DNA of 64,000 nt from the NCBI GenBank assembly GCA_958450365.1, contig CAUEEP010000934.1:2073501-2137500 (forward strand), in the 5' to 3' direction. Numbering within the stretch: the first letter of the stretch is position 1; each line of letters begins with the position of its first letter. The translations under genes and the position numbers were made by a program. Below, piece after piece: positions 48,278 through 60,000 of this stretch. This stretch comes from Mesorhabditis belari (Eukaryota > Nematoda > Chromadorea > Rhabditida > Rhabditidae). Below the pieces are notes generated by a model that saw nothing but the letters and a program-made list of their open reading frames with translations, did no database searches and was not told the origin of the DNA.

Positions 48278-49772
48278 ATGAACACAAAAGGAAACGGCTT
48301 TCTCGAGGCGCTTAAGGCTTGTTTTTTGATCTTAACCCAACTTATTAGTTTGGTGAATAAGTCTTTTCGTTCAGAAAAATAATTGACTTTTCTAATGAAA
48401 TAAACCGTAGTTCAATTGATGCATTTGTTGGTTTTAAACGGAAGTACGAAAAAAACGAAAAGACTTTTTCACCAACCTAATACTGTTTTTTACTAGAAAG
48501 CCTACTAGAAATTTTTACTGGAAAATTTTCGACAGTCTTTAAACGGTTTTTTGATCGAAAACTTGAGATTTTGAGCTTTTTTCAAGAGTTACGGATTTAA
48601 ACGAAGAAAATTTGCTATCTCGATAAAAAGTCGATTTTGGCTAGGTTTTGAAGTGTAGATTCTGGTTTTGGAGCTGCCTTATGGATAAATAAGCCGACAA
48701 ACTTCAATCTAGCATTCTAGAGCTTGTTTTTTTTCTAAACATTCTAGTCATTTAGGATTTTATCGTGTTGCAGGCTTTCCTGACCAAAGTCTCAAACCTA
48801 GACACGTTGAAAGAATAGTGGAACGTTTAATTATTGAATTTGCTTTTTAATATTTCATTTTAAGGAGAAAACCCTCGTTCGACGTGACAAAACCACCGCA
48901 AAGGGCGTCGATTTGATCAAGGTTTTATTTATGAAGTAACTAAATATATAATTCTTTACATTAGGATAAAGAATTCATTGTGATCTACGTGGGCGCTTCT
49001 TTTCTCGCCGGCTCGGCTCGGCGAAATGTCGAGAACTTGAAGGTATCTTCGTTTCCACTAATTTGTCAAGTTTAACTTTAGAAACTCTACGAAATAATGA
49101 AAGATGAGAAACTTGAGATCATCTACCTCTCACAGGACAACAACGAGAAGGAATTCACAAAGCATTTCCATGAGAATCACGGCAATTGGCTGGCTGTGCC
49201 GCCTGGGACCGAGGATAATGAGTGAGTGGCTTGTTTTTTGTAAAAGAATACTGTGTAGTTTCCATTAAAACCTCTAAAATTGTTAAACGCATGTTGTTAA
49301 TGTTGTTTAAGGGAATATTTAATGGCTTTAGAACTAGATACCAAGCAAAATTGAGTAACTTAGCTACTTATGATAAGCTCGTGATTTAGGGAATTGATGA
49401 AGACACTTGAGAACCCTACAATACCACATGTTATTGTCTACAACAAGCTTGGATTCATGTGTCGTCGCACTACTGGCACCGCGGTAAGTGATTGCTTTAA
49501 TGTTCATTGATAATGCTCTTTAGGATCTCGAGAAGAAAGGAATTCTTGATAAGTGGCGAGCAAAGAATCAAAACGTGCAGTTTCGGTAGGCTTTTCGAGT
49601 CTTGATATAGGATCTACCTGGGTTTTGCCGTACTGAGCTCATATAGCTATCTTTATGCCTTCTAATGAATAAGTTTAGCCGAGGCAAGAGTGGTGATCGT
49701 CAAGTGTCGAGTCAAGAAAGTCAAAGCAAGGAGAGCGACGCGGTCGCCAAGGACAAAAGCGGAAAGAAGTGA
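48278..49772 (+). CDS. Nucleoredoxin-like protein lacking the CxxC motif
   Basis: Proposed start 48278: MNTKGNGFLEALK, spliced to EKTLVRRDKTTAKGVDLIK (about 48864-48919). Then DKEFIVIYVGASFLAGSARR, NVENLKKLYEIMKDEKLEII, YLSQDNNEKEFTKHFHENHG, NWLAVPPGTEDNE, ELMKTLENPTIPHVIVYNKL, LEKKGILDKW, and a low-complexity tail of Ser, Lys and Gln. Fold and order are those of nucleoredoxin/tryparedoxin proteins, but the WCPPC active site is replaced by FLAGSA. Redox catalysis is therefore unlikely. Exon 1 is the weak point: its donor would be GC (AAG|GCTTGT), and a mariner-derived MITE lies 45 bases into that intron. The Argonaute gene follows on the same strand 700 bases away. Confidence 0.75.
48345..48480. 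mobile_element. Mariner-derived MITE, 136 bp
   Basis: Ends TTAGTTTGGTGAATAAGTCT and AGACTTTTTCACCAACCTAA are inverted repeats, flanked by TA. The inner part (TTTTCTAATGAAATAAACC, GTAGTTCAATTGATGCATTT, GGTTTTAAACGGAAGTACG) matches the right third of the element at 38531-39076, so this is an internal-deletion derivative. Confidence 0.8.
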
Positions 49773-50472
49773 ATGACTCCGAAGGGAACAATTGCTTCAA
49801 AAACACAACATTTTAAATCTCTTTTTATACACACCGATTGATTTCTTTTTGGTAGTCGAATTGTCGTTAGTCTATGTTATGATGTGCCCGTTTTTGTCTT
49901 TGCATTTGAACAATGATCGCAATAAATATATTAAAATGGTGCTGATTATACTTTTGAAGTAGCGCCCACAAGTGTCCCTCAAAAAAAGTTGATTCATTGA
50001 GCTTCGCCAATTTTCAAAAATCCAGAAAGTGAAATTAGCCTTTTCCCCTTATATACTCGTTTTCTCCTCTACGTTAAAGATATTCAATCTTGAAATTTAA
50101 ATTTCAAAATTAAAAGTTATCTCGCCGGGGAAATTTTCGTAAAGGCTTTTCATTTCGAATTGGGGCTACTTTTGGGGACTTTTTAAAAGTGCACGATGCA
50201 CGATTTCGTCACTTTAGCTGTGAATGCTTAATGTTTTTCAAAAATCGAAACTCATTTTGTGCAGAACTTGTTTAAAATTTATTAAGTTTGAAGTGAGCTT
50301 GCTTATATTTTGGGGAGCAGCGTCGGCTGGCTAGGGCTAAACTAAAATCTTGCCCTTTTTTCACCTCCCCACCAGCTCCATAACCACGTTTGCATTGTTT
50401 GTTCTTTCTTTTTTGTTACCTTTATCAGCATCTATTCATCATTTCTTTTGGTCTTGAAAAGCTTTCAACGAA
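49773..50472. other. Gap between nucleoredoxin-like and Argonaute genes
   Basis: AATAAA near 49921 is probably the polyadenylation signal of the upstream gene. The rest is AT-rich promoter-like sequence. No gene or repeat seen. Confidence 0.5.
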
Positions 50473-53400
50473 ATGTCGCGTCAAGATTGGGACACTGAGT
50501 CCGGCGGAGGACGTCGAAGCTATGGAGGAGGTGGCGGTTCGTGTAAGTTTTCATTTTTTATGTTAGTGCTGAGTGTACTTCTTGCTTGATGGTTGTGGCG
50601 ACCTCTTAGGTTTTGATGAATTTATTAAGCGTAAAGTTTATACAAATACATTGCTAATTTGTTTGTTTTAGATTCGGATCGAGGCGGACGTGGTGGCGGC
50701 GGGGGATACCGAAACGATGGCGGCTCGAATCGAGATGGAGACGGTGGACGCGGGGGATACGGAGGCCGAGGAGGATATGGTGGCGGTCGAGGGGGCTACA
50801 GTGGACGAGGTGGCGAAGGTGGCTTCAGAGGAGGTCGTGGACGAGGAGGCGGTGGAGCTCCGTGGGGCCGGTCAACGCAGAACCAACCTAATGAGGTTAG
50901 TTTTGTGAGCTTAACTGTCTTTCGTCAAAAAAGAAGTATTAGTGGTTTATATGTTGTGTCCAATTTGGATTGAAACATTTTTGCACGGTTTGCTAACATG
51001 TTTTTAATCATTATTTAGAAATTTCATAGAAGTTTAACTCTGGCAGCCTAGAGCAGCCCTTTGGGCTCCCATTTTGCTGAAAAAAAGGCTTTCTTTTCTG
51101 CATTCTACTGTCAATTCAAACTAAAACATCAAAATCTGGAAACAAACTATTTTTTCGGTTGCCAGAGTTCAACTTCTATGAAATTTCCAGATAATGATTC
51201 AAAACCTGATACCAGACTGTGCAATAATGTTTCAATTCCAATCGGATACAACACATACTTGTTTAAAGAGTGTTACGTCCTTATTTTTAGTTGGGAATGA
51301 AGACACACGCCGTTGGAAAAGTGCTTGCAAACGATCTGGCGATCTCACTGGACAAGGCTCTATCCGTCTACAAATTCCAAGTTTGGGTGACCGCCACGGT
51401 TCAAACGAAAGATGGAGGAACGAAGGAGTTCGATGCCACGGCAACTTCCAAGAACACGTAAACTTCGGTGTATGAAAAGAACGGTTTACCTAAATTTAGT
51501 GTTACACTCAACCGCAAAAGAGCTGCATTGTCGAGTTTGATGAGGACCCTCTTGAAGAAGTTTGTTCTTTGTGTGAGTTTACAAACCAGTTTTATTTAGG
51601 GCTTTTGGCACGGACATTTCGTATCAATGCGTTTACGATTGCGGTGGAAGCATCTACTCTATTGATGACACACTTAATGGAAAAAGCCATGTCTTTGAAG
51701 TGGTTTGTTGGATAGCATTTTACTTTTAATTGTACGGATTTCAGGTTGATATTCCCGAGAAACATCGCTTGGCCTTTGCGAGGAAGAATTTGCTGCGAGT
51801 GACTTTCCGCTTCGAACATACGAAGATCATCCCACTTGGCAATGCTGACTTTAAGGTTCAGGACGAAGAGGAGAACCAAGTGGAGAACTACAGAGATGTC
51901 GCCGCTTTCTTGGATGTTCTGACTTCCGCAGTGATTCTTCGCAAGTTAGTTTTTTCGCTTAACGTTGACAAAGCTTCTTTCAGTAACGACTTCCACTACA
52001 TCAAGGGTGCCTACTTTCACAAGGTGTTCCAACAAATGAGGCAATAATAACTGTATTATTTAGTCTTCTCGCGAAAACATGGAAACTGACATCGGACAAG
52101 GAATCGTGGTGCGCAAAGGATTTGAGAAGAGCGTCAAGCTTGTGTCGGCCAAATCAGGAAACCCACAATACTCGCTGAACTTGGCGGGTTTGTCCTTTTG
52201 TTTACTTGATCTAGTTGACGTTTGCTTTTAGTGAAGACAAAGCCTTTCTACAAGCCAGGAAACTTCCACGAGTTCTTGATGATGCGCTCCGGAGCCAGAA
52301 ACGACCACGATCTTGCACAGATGCTCAAGAAGGAAAGCGCCATAAGGGATTTAGCAAAAAGTTTGGCAATATTTTTTGTGATAATTCCTGTTTTAGATGT
52401 GATTGTGACGACAACACATCTCGACGCTAATTTCGACTTTGGTAAGCATAAAGCAGATTGTGACTTTTTAAAATGGTTACTTTTAGGGGTTCATCACGTG
52501 CACAAGGAGTCTGCAAAAGAGTACGTTTGAAAGTAGGAAATTGTAAGTCATACTTTTTAGATGTATCATCCCTGGACTCGATCAAAGCGTTGCCATGTAC
52601 TACCAAGAACGCTACAAGTTGACTTTGAGGGGTAGGTTAACTTGTTCCAACTATCCAATTCGAGATTGCTTTAGCTCCAAGTTTGCCACTTGCCACTGAG
52701 AACAAGAAAGGCCAGAGCTCGTACTATCCACTCGAGGTTGAGCTTTTAATCTGATCTTTTAACTTTTTATTTAGCTGCTCGAGGTGAGTCCGATTCAAAG
52801 TGTTCCAGTGGGAAAGCTGAAGGACCAACAGGCCAAAGTCGTCGAGATGACCCGTCTCAAGCCAGATGAGCACCAGAGAGATATGGAGCAACTTATTCCA
52901 CAAATGGGCCTCGGACAGTTGGTGTGCTTATTGGGCAGTATCAAGTTAATTCAGGGGCAATCTGTATCTTCAACAATTTGGTGTCACCGTTGAGCAAAGG
53001 CCCGTGGAAGTCGACGCAGTTCAAGTGATCCGCCCCGCTTTGGTGTTTGGCTCGAAGGTGATCGAATTTCAAAGTCTCGTGCCTAATGGTAATCTTTAGA
53101 CTTTTGGACCCGATCAGGACCAGAGCCCCAATGAGCTGAATTGGAATGGCACTTTCCGCGAGCGCTTCTACAAGCCAGCAAAGATTGGAAAGACTGCCGT
53201 GGTCATTTATCGCCAAGCTGTTCGCCATCCCGACCAACTCAATGGTCCGCTTCAAATGCTTGCTGATGCAGCTCGCAATCATGGTCTAGATGGCACTGAA
53301 AATCTGACGAGGGTTTGGTTTAGAGATTACTTTCCGATTAATTAAGAATGTTCAGGGTGAAGTTTGCCATTGGAATTCGATGAGCGACGACGAAGCAGCA

Positions 53401-54940
53401 AGGGCGATGGGGGAGCTGAAGGCGCGCGGATTCAAATTCGTGATCTTTGTTGGGGCCGTGAAGAACACCGACACGGAGGGACACAGTTGGGTTTATTATT
53501 GAAGTGCTGATGATCGAAGTGTCTTTAGGGATGATCAAATACGCGGAACAGAAGGCTGGCGTCGTCACTCAACATCTCGCTTGTCCCACGCTTGGAATCA
53601 ACTCAAGACCGATGGGTTCGCAATCAGTGCAGAACATTCTGCTGAAAATGAATCAAAAGCTTGGCGGCATCAACTACTCGATCGCGATCACGCCCAATAT
53701 GCTTCAAAGCGCGCATAATTCTGCCGAGATGTAAGGATTTTGCCTGTTTGTGATTTAATCGATATATTTTAGGAACACCGAGTTCTTCGGAAAGTCTGTG
53801 ATGTATGTCGGATTGAGCGTTTCGCATGATGGACCGCAATCTATCTTCGACCAACAAGCTGGCACTGAAATGAAGACTCCATCAACTGTTGGAGTGAGTT
53901 GCTTGTCGCTTTTTTGACACGTTTTGAAACGATTTATTCGTTTAGATGTGCTACAGCACTGAGACGCCAACGGCTTTCCGAGGAAAATATTGGTGGCAGC
54001 CGGCACGTCAAGTGTTGATTAGGTAGGCATTTAGAAAAGATTTGACACAGATGAATTAATTGTTTTAGCTCGTTGAAGGAGAATTTCATCTCGGCTTTGG
54101 AGAACTTCAAGAAAGAGGTCGGCGAGCACCCGAAGAAGATCATCATTTTCCGCGGTGGACTCAGTGAAGGCGAGATGTACAAGAATGCCCAGGACGAAAT
54201 CGACGGTAAAGACGGAATCAAGGCGGCAACGAAGGCACTTGGAATTGACCCGCAGATCTATGTCGTTCTCACCATCGTCCACAGCTCAATGCGGTTTGTG
54301 CTTAGTTTCAGTCTTTCGGCTCATTTTGTTTTACCTTTAGTCTTTTGCGCACTGATGCAGCGCCTGGTGGACGACCAGTGGACTCGAACTTGCCTGCCGG
54401 TACAACCATTACACAAGGAATTGTCGATGCTCGTCCTGGAGTCGTTGATGCTTTCATCGTTTCGCAGAAGGGTCAAATTGTGGGTTTTCGGCGTAAATTG
54501 CGTAAATGTGGTTTAACTTTTTCTAGGGAACTTCTCGTCCAACTCGTCTTTTCTTGGCTTATCAGACTGAGACGGCGCCTCTTTGGACCAGTGATCACCT
54601 TTCGTGGATCGGAAATGCAATGTCCTATGGTAAAAAAGTTTACGTATGTTTGGATATTTAATATTTTCAGCTCATGGTGTCTCGATGTGCCCAACTGGAA
54701 TACCTGCCCATCTCTATGCGGCAATGAACCTTTCCAAGCGTGGAGGAGATGTACTTCGCAGCGGGTTCCAAGAATTTCTTTTGTCAATTGTATGTGCGTT
54801 TTAGTGGAGTTCCGGATAACGTGTCGATGACTAGCAGCGGATCGAACCGTCAGGCCGATGAGGAACAGTCGCGAGTGTACTACGACCGCTTGTGCAAAGA
54901 ACTCGTCGTCGTCTTGGACAACGCTCAATTCTGGGCCTGA
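50473..54940 (+). CDS. WAGO-type Argonaute with RGG-rich N-terminus
   Basis: Start MSRQDWDTESGGGRRSYGGG at 50473; exon 2 adds many GRGG/GYGG repeats, an RGG-rich RNA-binding or methylation region. The N and linker domains follow (VGKVLANDLAISLDK, VTLNRKRAALSSLMRTLL). The PAZ region includes CIIPGLDQSVAMYYQERY and YPLELLEVSPIQSVPVGKL. MID and PIWI follow: GVVTQHLACPTLGINSRPMG, KLGGINYSIAITPN, MYVGLSVSHDGPQ, PKKIIIFRGGLSEGEMYK, IGNAMSYAHGVSMCPTGIPA. Compared with AGO2, the catalytic Asp of GADVTH is Ser (GLSVSH), the Asp of YRDGVSEG is Gly (FRGGLSEG), and the His of YYAHLVA is Ala. It should bind small RNA without slicing, like nematode secondary Argonautes. Ends NAQFWA at 54940. AATAAA at 55044. 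The 3' portion is repeated inverted at the window's right edge. Confidence 0.93.
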
Positions 54941-55122
54941 TTGGATTGGATTATCATTGCGATTAATGCAGCTTATTTATACGTTGTTTTTCAGCCTTTC
55001 CCGGTTTTGCTAATACTTGTTTTTTTTGTTTTTGAAGTGAAGAAATAAAGATTATACTATACTGGTATGATGAACATGGGAAATGGAGGTAAAACGGGTG
55101 TTCTGTTCCTGTTATAATAAGA
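53964..55122 (+). repeat. Left arm of a large inverted repeat (Argonaute 3' end)
   Basis: This segment (PIWI exons, introns, 3' UTR) recurs in inverted orientation at about 62833-64000, about 99% identical by eye: differences seen include one synonymous change (ACG/ACC), a 2-base indel after the polyadenylation signal, one extra A in an intron and a few substitutions elsewhere. The inner boundary is GAATAAAAG, where the two arms diverge. Confidence 0.93.
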
Positions 55123-55228
55123 ATAAAAGTGAGATTGGAACATTTGCCGAATAGATTCAAAGAACGACAGTCTAAAAACCAACGTTTGGCCGATGACAGT
55201 ATCAGGGTTAAATGTAGAGTCAACTTTC

Positions 55229-55440
55229 TAGTCCTTTAACGTCTCTTTTCGTTGTTTTTTATTTAAAACTAACAAATCCACCAATTAAATTATTGTTTAT
55301 TTCATTAAAAACTTAAATAACTTCAAAAGATGGAAATTTTAATAGTAAAAACTTTTTATTTAGAGAAAACGATAGATTTATTGATGAATTTGTTATTTTT
55401 AAATAAAATATGAAAAAACGAAAAAGATTCGATCCATTTC
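55229..55440. mobile_element. Third, decayed mariner-derived MITE copy
   Basis: TCTTTTCGTTGTTTTTTATT and AAAACTAACAAATCCACCAA on the left; TTGATGAATTTGTTATTTTT and AAAAACGAAAAAGATTC on the right, inverted. The block TAGAGAAAACGATAGATTTA is the complement of TCTCTCTAAATAAAAAGTG-type sequence next to the left end of the 38531 element. The outer tips are degraded. Confidence 0.68.
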
Positions 55441-55847
55441 GTAAAAAAACCCGTTCTGAATCGAGTGAACAAGAAATTTTCGCAGATTTTTGGAGAATGC
55501 TTCAATGGGACAATCTGTCGAAAAAATCTTCCTTTCTTTTCCCGAAAAAGTAGACAACTCGCTTTCCTTTTCACGGAAATCGAATCTGACACTCTTGTTT
55601 GTTAATCTTTATTGTTTTCAAGGTTTCATTCGAGTCTTTCTACTGTCTCCTCTCCATTTAAGCTCTCGGATAATGATCTCAGAGATCGAATCCATAAAGC
55701 CTCAATCCATAAAGCCTAGTTCTCAATAAAGCCTCAATAGTTCAACCAGGGTCAATGGGTTTACAAAGTTCAAAGCTTTCATTTGTTTATTCTAGATTTA
55801 CCATCCGATGGATCGAATCGGATTGCCTCGGATGATGATCTGATCCG

Positions 55848-55950
55848 AGCCAAAGCTATGTAGCTAGGTCACAGATAGTTTTTGGGTGAAGACGAGACTT
55901 GGGCGGGCTAGCTTGGAGTACCAGCAGTGCCGGCGTTCGGTTGATTGACA
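55848..55950. repeat. Copy of GT92 exon/intron fragments
   Basis: ACCAGCAGTGCCGGCGTTCG plus GTTGAT (about 55920-55945) is identical to part of the GT92 exon at about 58570-58596. Just before it, GAGCCAAAGCTATGTAGCTA with TTTTTGGGTG (55855-55890) is the inverted copy of intron sequence at about 58122-58172. Confidence 0.7.
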
Positions 55951-56817
55951 GAATTTCGATTGGATAGCAAGGTTGTCTCGTTGTCTAGTCTAGTCTAGTT
56001 GTTGTTGTTGTTCGATATGAAAGCTATTTCCATTGCTTGGAATCAAGATTGATTCCAAGCAATGGATGGATTGATTCCAAGCTATTTTCATTGCTTAAAA
56101 TCACTCTTGAAGCTATTTCCAGTGCTTGGAATGATAAAAGACAAAATTGATCCCCGGCTGACTTAATCAGAGGCTCTATTTTGAGATCGACCGAGTCACC
56201 GATCGAGTCGAAGCGGACAACGATGCATTTGAATCACGCTAAGCCAATCCTAATCTTTTGGCATTCGCTTGGAACCTTGGGTTTTGCCCAGGATTGCAAG
56301 GGAGAAAAAAAACGAAAAATTTAGTCTTTTAATTTTCAAAGAAATTGGGCAGCTACGTTTTTCCGCTCGTCGCATTGCGTAGTTGCCCCATTCTAGTTTT
56401 GCTTTGAAAATCAAAAGATATTCAAAAACTTGCGCTTTTCTAGCTTAAAGCTTAAAATCTTTAGCTTTTTTAGCTTTTTAGCCTTTTAGCTTACAGAAAA
56501 GACCAAAGTAACATTGAGCAAATAAATAATTGCAAATATCTTAACCCCAAAGATCAATCATCAAAAACCCGAGTCTCTTTCCGTTTCTCGTAACCACCTC
56601 CTAGAGCATGGCTTTTGTTTCGAATCGAATTGAAGAGGAGGAGTTGAAAGGAGTGGACGGGCTGAAAAAAGGAGTGAACGTTCACTCCTTTTTTTTCAAT
56701 CGCTCCTGTTTCCCGAAATCTTCCCACAAAATCTCTACAAAGGCAGGTTCTCCTCGCTCTTCTGCCATTTCAAATGTTTCCCTCATTTTCACCAAACGAA
56801 TCCACAATCCCGGCTTT

Positions 56818-56915
56818 GAAAATTTGAATTGAATTGAATTTTGATCATTTGAATTTGAATTTGAATTTGAATTTGAATTTGAATTTGAATTGAATTTGAA
56901 TTTGAATTGAATCAT
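56818..56915. repeat. Hexanucleotide repeat (GAATTT)n
   Basis: About 14 units of GAATTT with occasional GAATTGAATT, upstream of the GT92 gene. Confidence 0.9.
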
Positions 56916-56927
56916 TTGATTTGAAGC

Positions 56928-57068
56928 AATCATTCTAATCATTCTAATCATTCGAATCAATCATTCGAATCATTCTAATCAATCATTCGAATCATTCTAA
57001 TCAATCATTCGAATCATTCTAATCAATCATTCGAATCATTCTAATCAATCATTCTAATCATTCTCACA
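56928..57068. repeat. Minisatellite CATTCGAATCATTCTAATCAAT
   Basis: Alternating CATTCTAAT and CATTCGAAT modules; the main higher-order unit, ATCATTCTAATCAATCATTCGA, is about 22-23 bases and occurs five to six times. It ends a few bases before the GT92 start codon. Confidence 0.85.
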
Positions 57069-57073
57069 TTTCT

Positions 57074-60000
57074 ATGCCAGCCATTCAGCGATGGCATTTA
57101 CGATTTCGACTTTTTCTCAGAGGTCCGACTTTTTTTTTGATCTAAAATCGATTACTTTAGAGTCGATTACTCGATTTACCAAATCTCCTCGTTTAAGCAC
57201 TTTAGCCAACTTTACTTTACTTTACTTTACACTTTAGAAGGCACTTTACATGGCTCTAGACTCAGACTCAGGGATATTGTGAAAGCTTGGGGTTTTACAG
57301 TACTTTAAAAGTACCCTGGAATCGACACTCTTTTACAGTACTTTAAAAGTACCCCAGAAAAGTACTCTCTTTAGTAGTAGGCTAAACTAGTAGGCTAAAC
57401 TTGTGTCATGCTCCAACCTTGCTAACGTTATCACCTTTCAAAGCATAACCATTTCAAAGCACAACCATTTCCCGATTAGGCCAAAGGAAAAAAATTTACG
57501 ATGATTTTTCAGGTCGAAAATACCGTCGAATTCTCGTCTCATCCCTCGTTTTCTCGATTTGTCTCTTCGTTTTCTCAGCCCTCACCGCACTTTCCGTTTT
57601 CGATCGACAGCATAATAATATCGTTTATCATTATGTTCAAAGGCGTGAGTTTTCTTATATGCAAGCTTTGATAGCTTTTTTAGAGCTTAATTTTAGAGGA
57701 CGACATTGCTCTGCTTTCAGCCACTTTTTACAATACGTCGAAAAGGTTTGCTTAGGCTTTGACTGCTTTGAGTGCTTAGGCTTTGACTCCTTTGACTGCT
57801 TCTTTTCCTTGTTTCATTTGCACTTTCTGCTCTCAAATCTTGCAAAAGCTCTTTTTCGTGTCCTGCAATCAAATCCATTCCTTTTCCAGCTTCTCCAACA
57901 ACAGTTTGGTCCTTCTCTTCGTCGCTCATCAAATTTTCCACTATAAACACTCGTCTTTCGAGATTGAGACTTTTGCAGGAAATGAAACGACAAGAGCAAC
58001 GTTAAGGTCAGCAAAAATAGCTCAAGAATTGGAAAATTGAATTTTTGTGTTTGTACAATTGATCCTTGACATTTGGGTTTAAACTCAGAATTCTGATCAG
58101 GCTATCAGAGCTAAACCCAATCCTCGTCTCCACCCAAAAACTAGCTGTGACCTAAGCTACATAGCTTTGGCTCAGTTCAAAAGAAGGCTAAGCTAAAGCT
58201 GGAGAGACGAGGCTTGGAGTTGTCTCTGGTAGCCTGGTAGCTCTGGTAGCAAGTATTCTGATCAGGCTAGCCTGATCAGAATACTGAACCGGGCAGAAGC
58301 CATGCGAGGAACAGGATCCTGACAGGTCATAGTTTTTAGATCTGTTCGATCCAGAGGCCTGAGCTGGCCCAGAATTGCCCAGTTTTGCCTAGTTCTTGAA
58401 ATTTGGTCCATTCAGAAAACCTCTTCCAGGATAATGCCTGTGATCGGCCAGATGCCATTCTACTGCAAATGGGTGCCATTCATTGCGATTGGAGAGGTGA
58501 GGGGAATGTCAAAGAAGAACAGTTTCCGGATCCATTCAATTACTCAACTTGGCCATTTTTAGCTTGACATTACCAGCAGTGCCGGCGTTCGGTTGATCTC
58601 CGGGGAAAAGCAGATTGAGGTAACTCTTGCAAGTTATTGTAATCATGCCGTAGAAAGAATTGATGGCTTTAGTGCAAAGCTTTCAAATGCAAAGCTTTCA
58701 TACGCAAAGCTTTCAAATGGAAAGCTTAGAGTCAATCCGATTCTTTCGATTCATTTTCATTCCAGCTAAATCTCCGTGAACCTTATCCAGAAAAGCATCC
58801 AGTTGTCGCGTGTTTTTCGCCACTTTTCCTCAATGAACGATGGCAATTGTTGATACTCACAGCACAGGTAAAATGAAGAGAAAATGAATGGAAAAATGAG
58901 TGAGTGACTCTAGTAAACTGTGGAAAGAATGGCTTGGCTTGGCTTGGCTTGGATGGCTTTTATATACTGACAATGCTACAGTATACTGGCAATACTTGTT
59001 ATACTTACCTGCTATACTTACCTGCTATATTTACCTGCTACAGTACACCATTTAGCTTTCACAAGCCCCTTTCAGGTTTACTCCCACTACGGAGCTTTCA
59101 TGCATTTCTATGTGCGCAGTATGATCACCGATCTTTTCGATGTTCTAAAGGTGAGCCTATCAGCTTACAAATACCACTACAAGTCATTTTTAGTACTACA
59201 AACACTCTCGGGTCGTCCCCTGGTCGGGCATTCATTTGGGCAAAGAGTCGGCGAGTGGGCCGGGATTTCGACCGGATTTCGAATTGGAATTTCGGTGAGT
59301 TGAGTGAATGAGACTGGAGCCAATCCTAGCATCCAATCCCAGATTCTCAGCACTGATCTTGGTTCAAACTACCATGGCTAAGGCCTGTCTTATGAGCTGA
59401 AGCTTGCCTTGGATCTGTTAGACGTCTAAGTCGATCTAATCCTCATCCAAAAAAAAACCTGGAATAGCTTTGGCTAGTTTTTGAACTAGCCAAAACTATT
59501 CCAGTTTTGGCTATTCCAGTTTTGGCTAGTCAAATCAATTTCCAGGAAAGATTTGACCAGAGATTTTCTGAGCTTAAAGATCTGACGAGAATGACTGATT
59601 GTCTTGATCCAGTCTTGATTCAGTCTTGATCCAGTCTTGATCCAGTCTTGATCCAGTCTTGTCCAGTCTTGATCTAGTCTTGATCTAGTCTTGATCCAGC
59701 CTTGATTAGAAATTTTCAGAAATCAAGCCGGCGCCATGACGGATTGTCTTCTTATGTACAAGGTGAGAATGGGAAAGTGCAAAAATGAAGTTACAAAAAA
59801 AATAAACAGGAATCCGCGAGCTACATAATTTTCCCAGACACCGACGACATCATCATCCCGCGGTTGGGAAAAAATTTTGAACAGGTATTTAAAATTTGCA
59901 TCTAATCACAAATTATATTCCTGATATTCATAGAAATAAAAATTGCTTCAGGAATTCTCGCAAATTTTCGCTCTTTTCCCCGAGGCGGCCGTCATCGCTT

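Larger units (their letters stand above)
54941..57073. other. Gap between Argonaute and GT92 genes
   Basis: Holds the Argonaute 3' UTR, a third mariner-derived MITE copy, a fragment copied from a GT92 exon (55920-55950), and two tandem arrays just before the GT92 start. The frames at 56600-56830 are not supported as a gene. Confidence 0.5.

Noticed and set aside
51592..51879. Minus-strand frames opposite the Argonaute exons
   Set aside because: Mirror frames of coding exons; no independent motifs.
54345..54830. 161-codon + strand frame within the Argonaute 3' part
   Set aside because: It merges real exons with intron sequence; its start agrees with an exon (TDAAPGGRPVDSN) but the rest is intron or wrong frame.
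56928..57068. CRISPR-like regular spacing of repeats
   Set aside because: Units are contiguous tandem repeats without unique spacers, in a eukaryotic gene flank.
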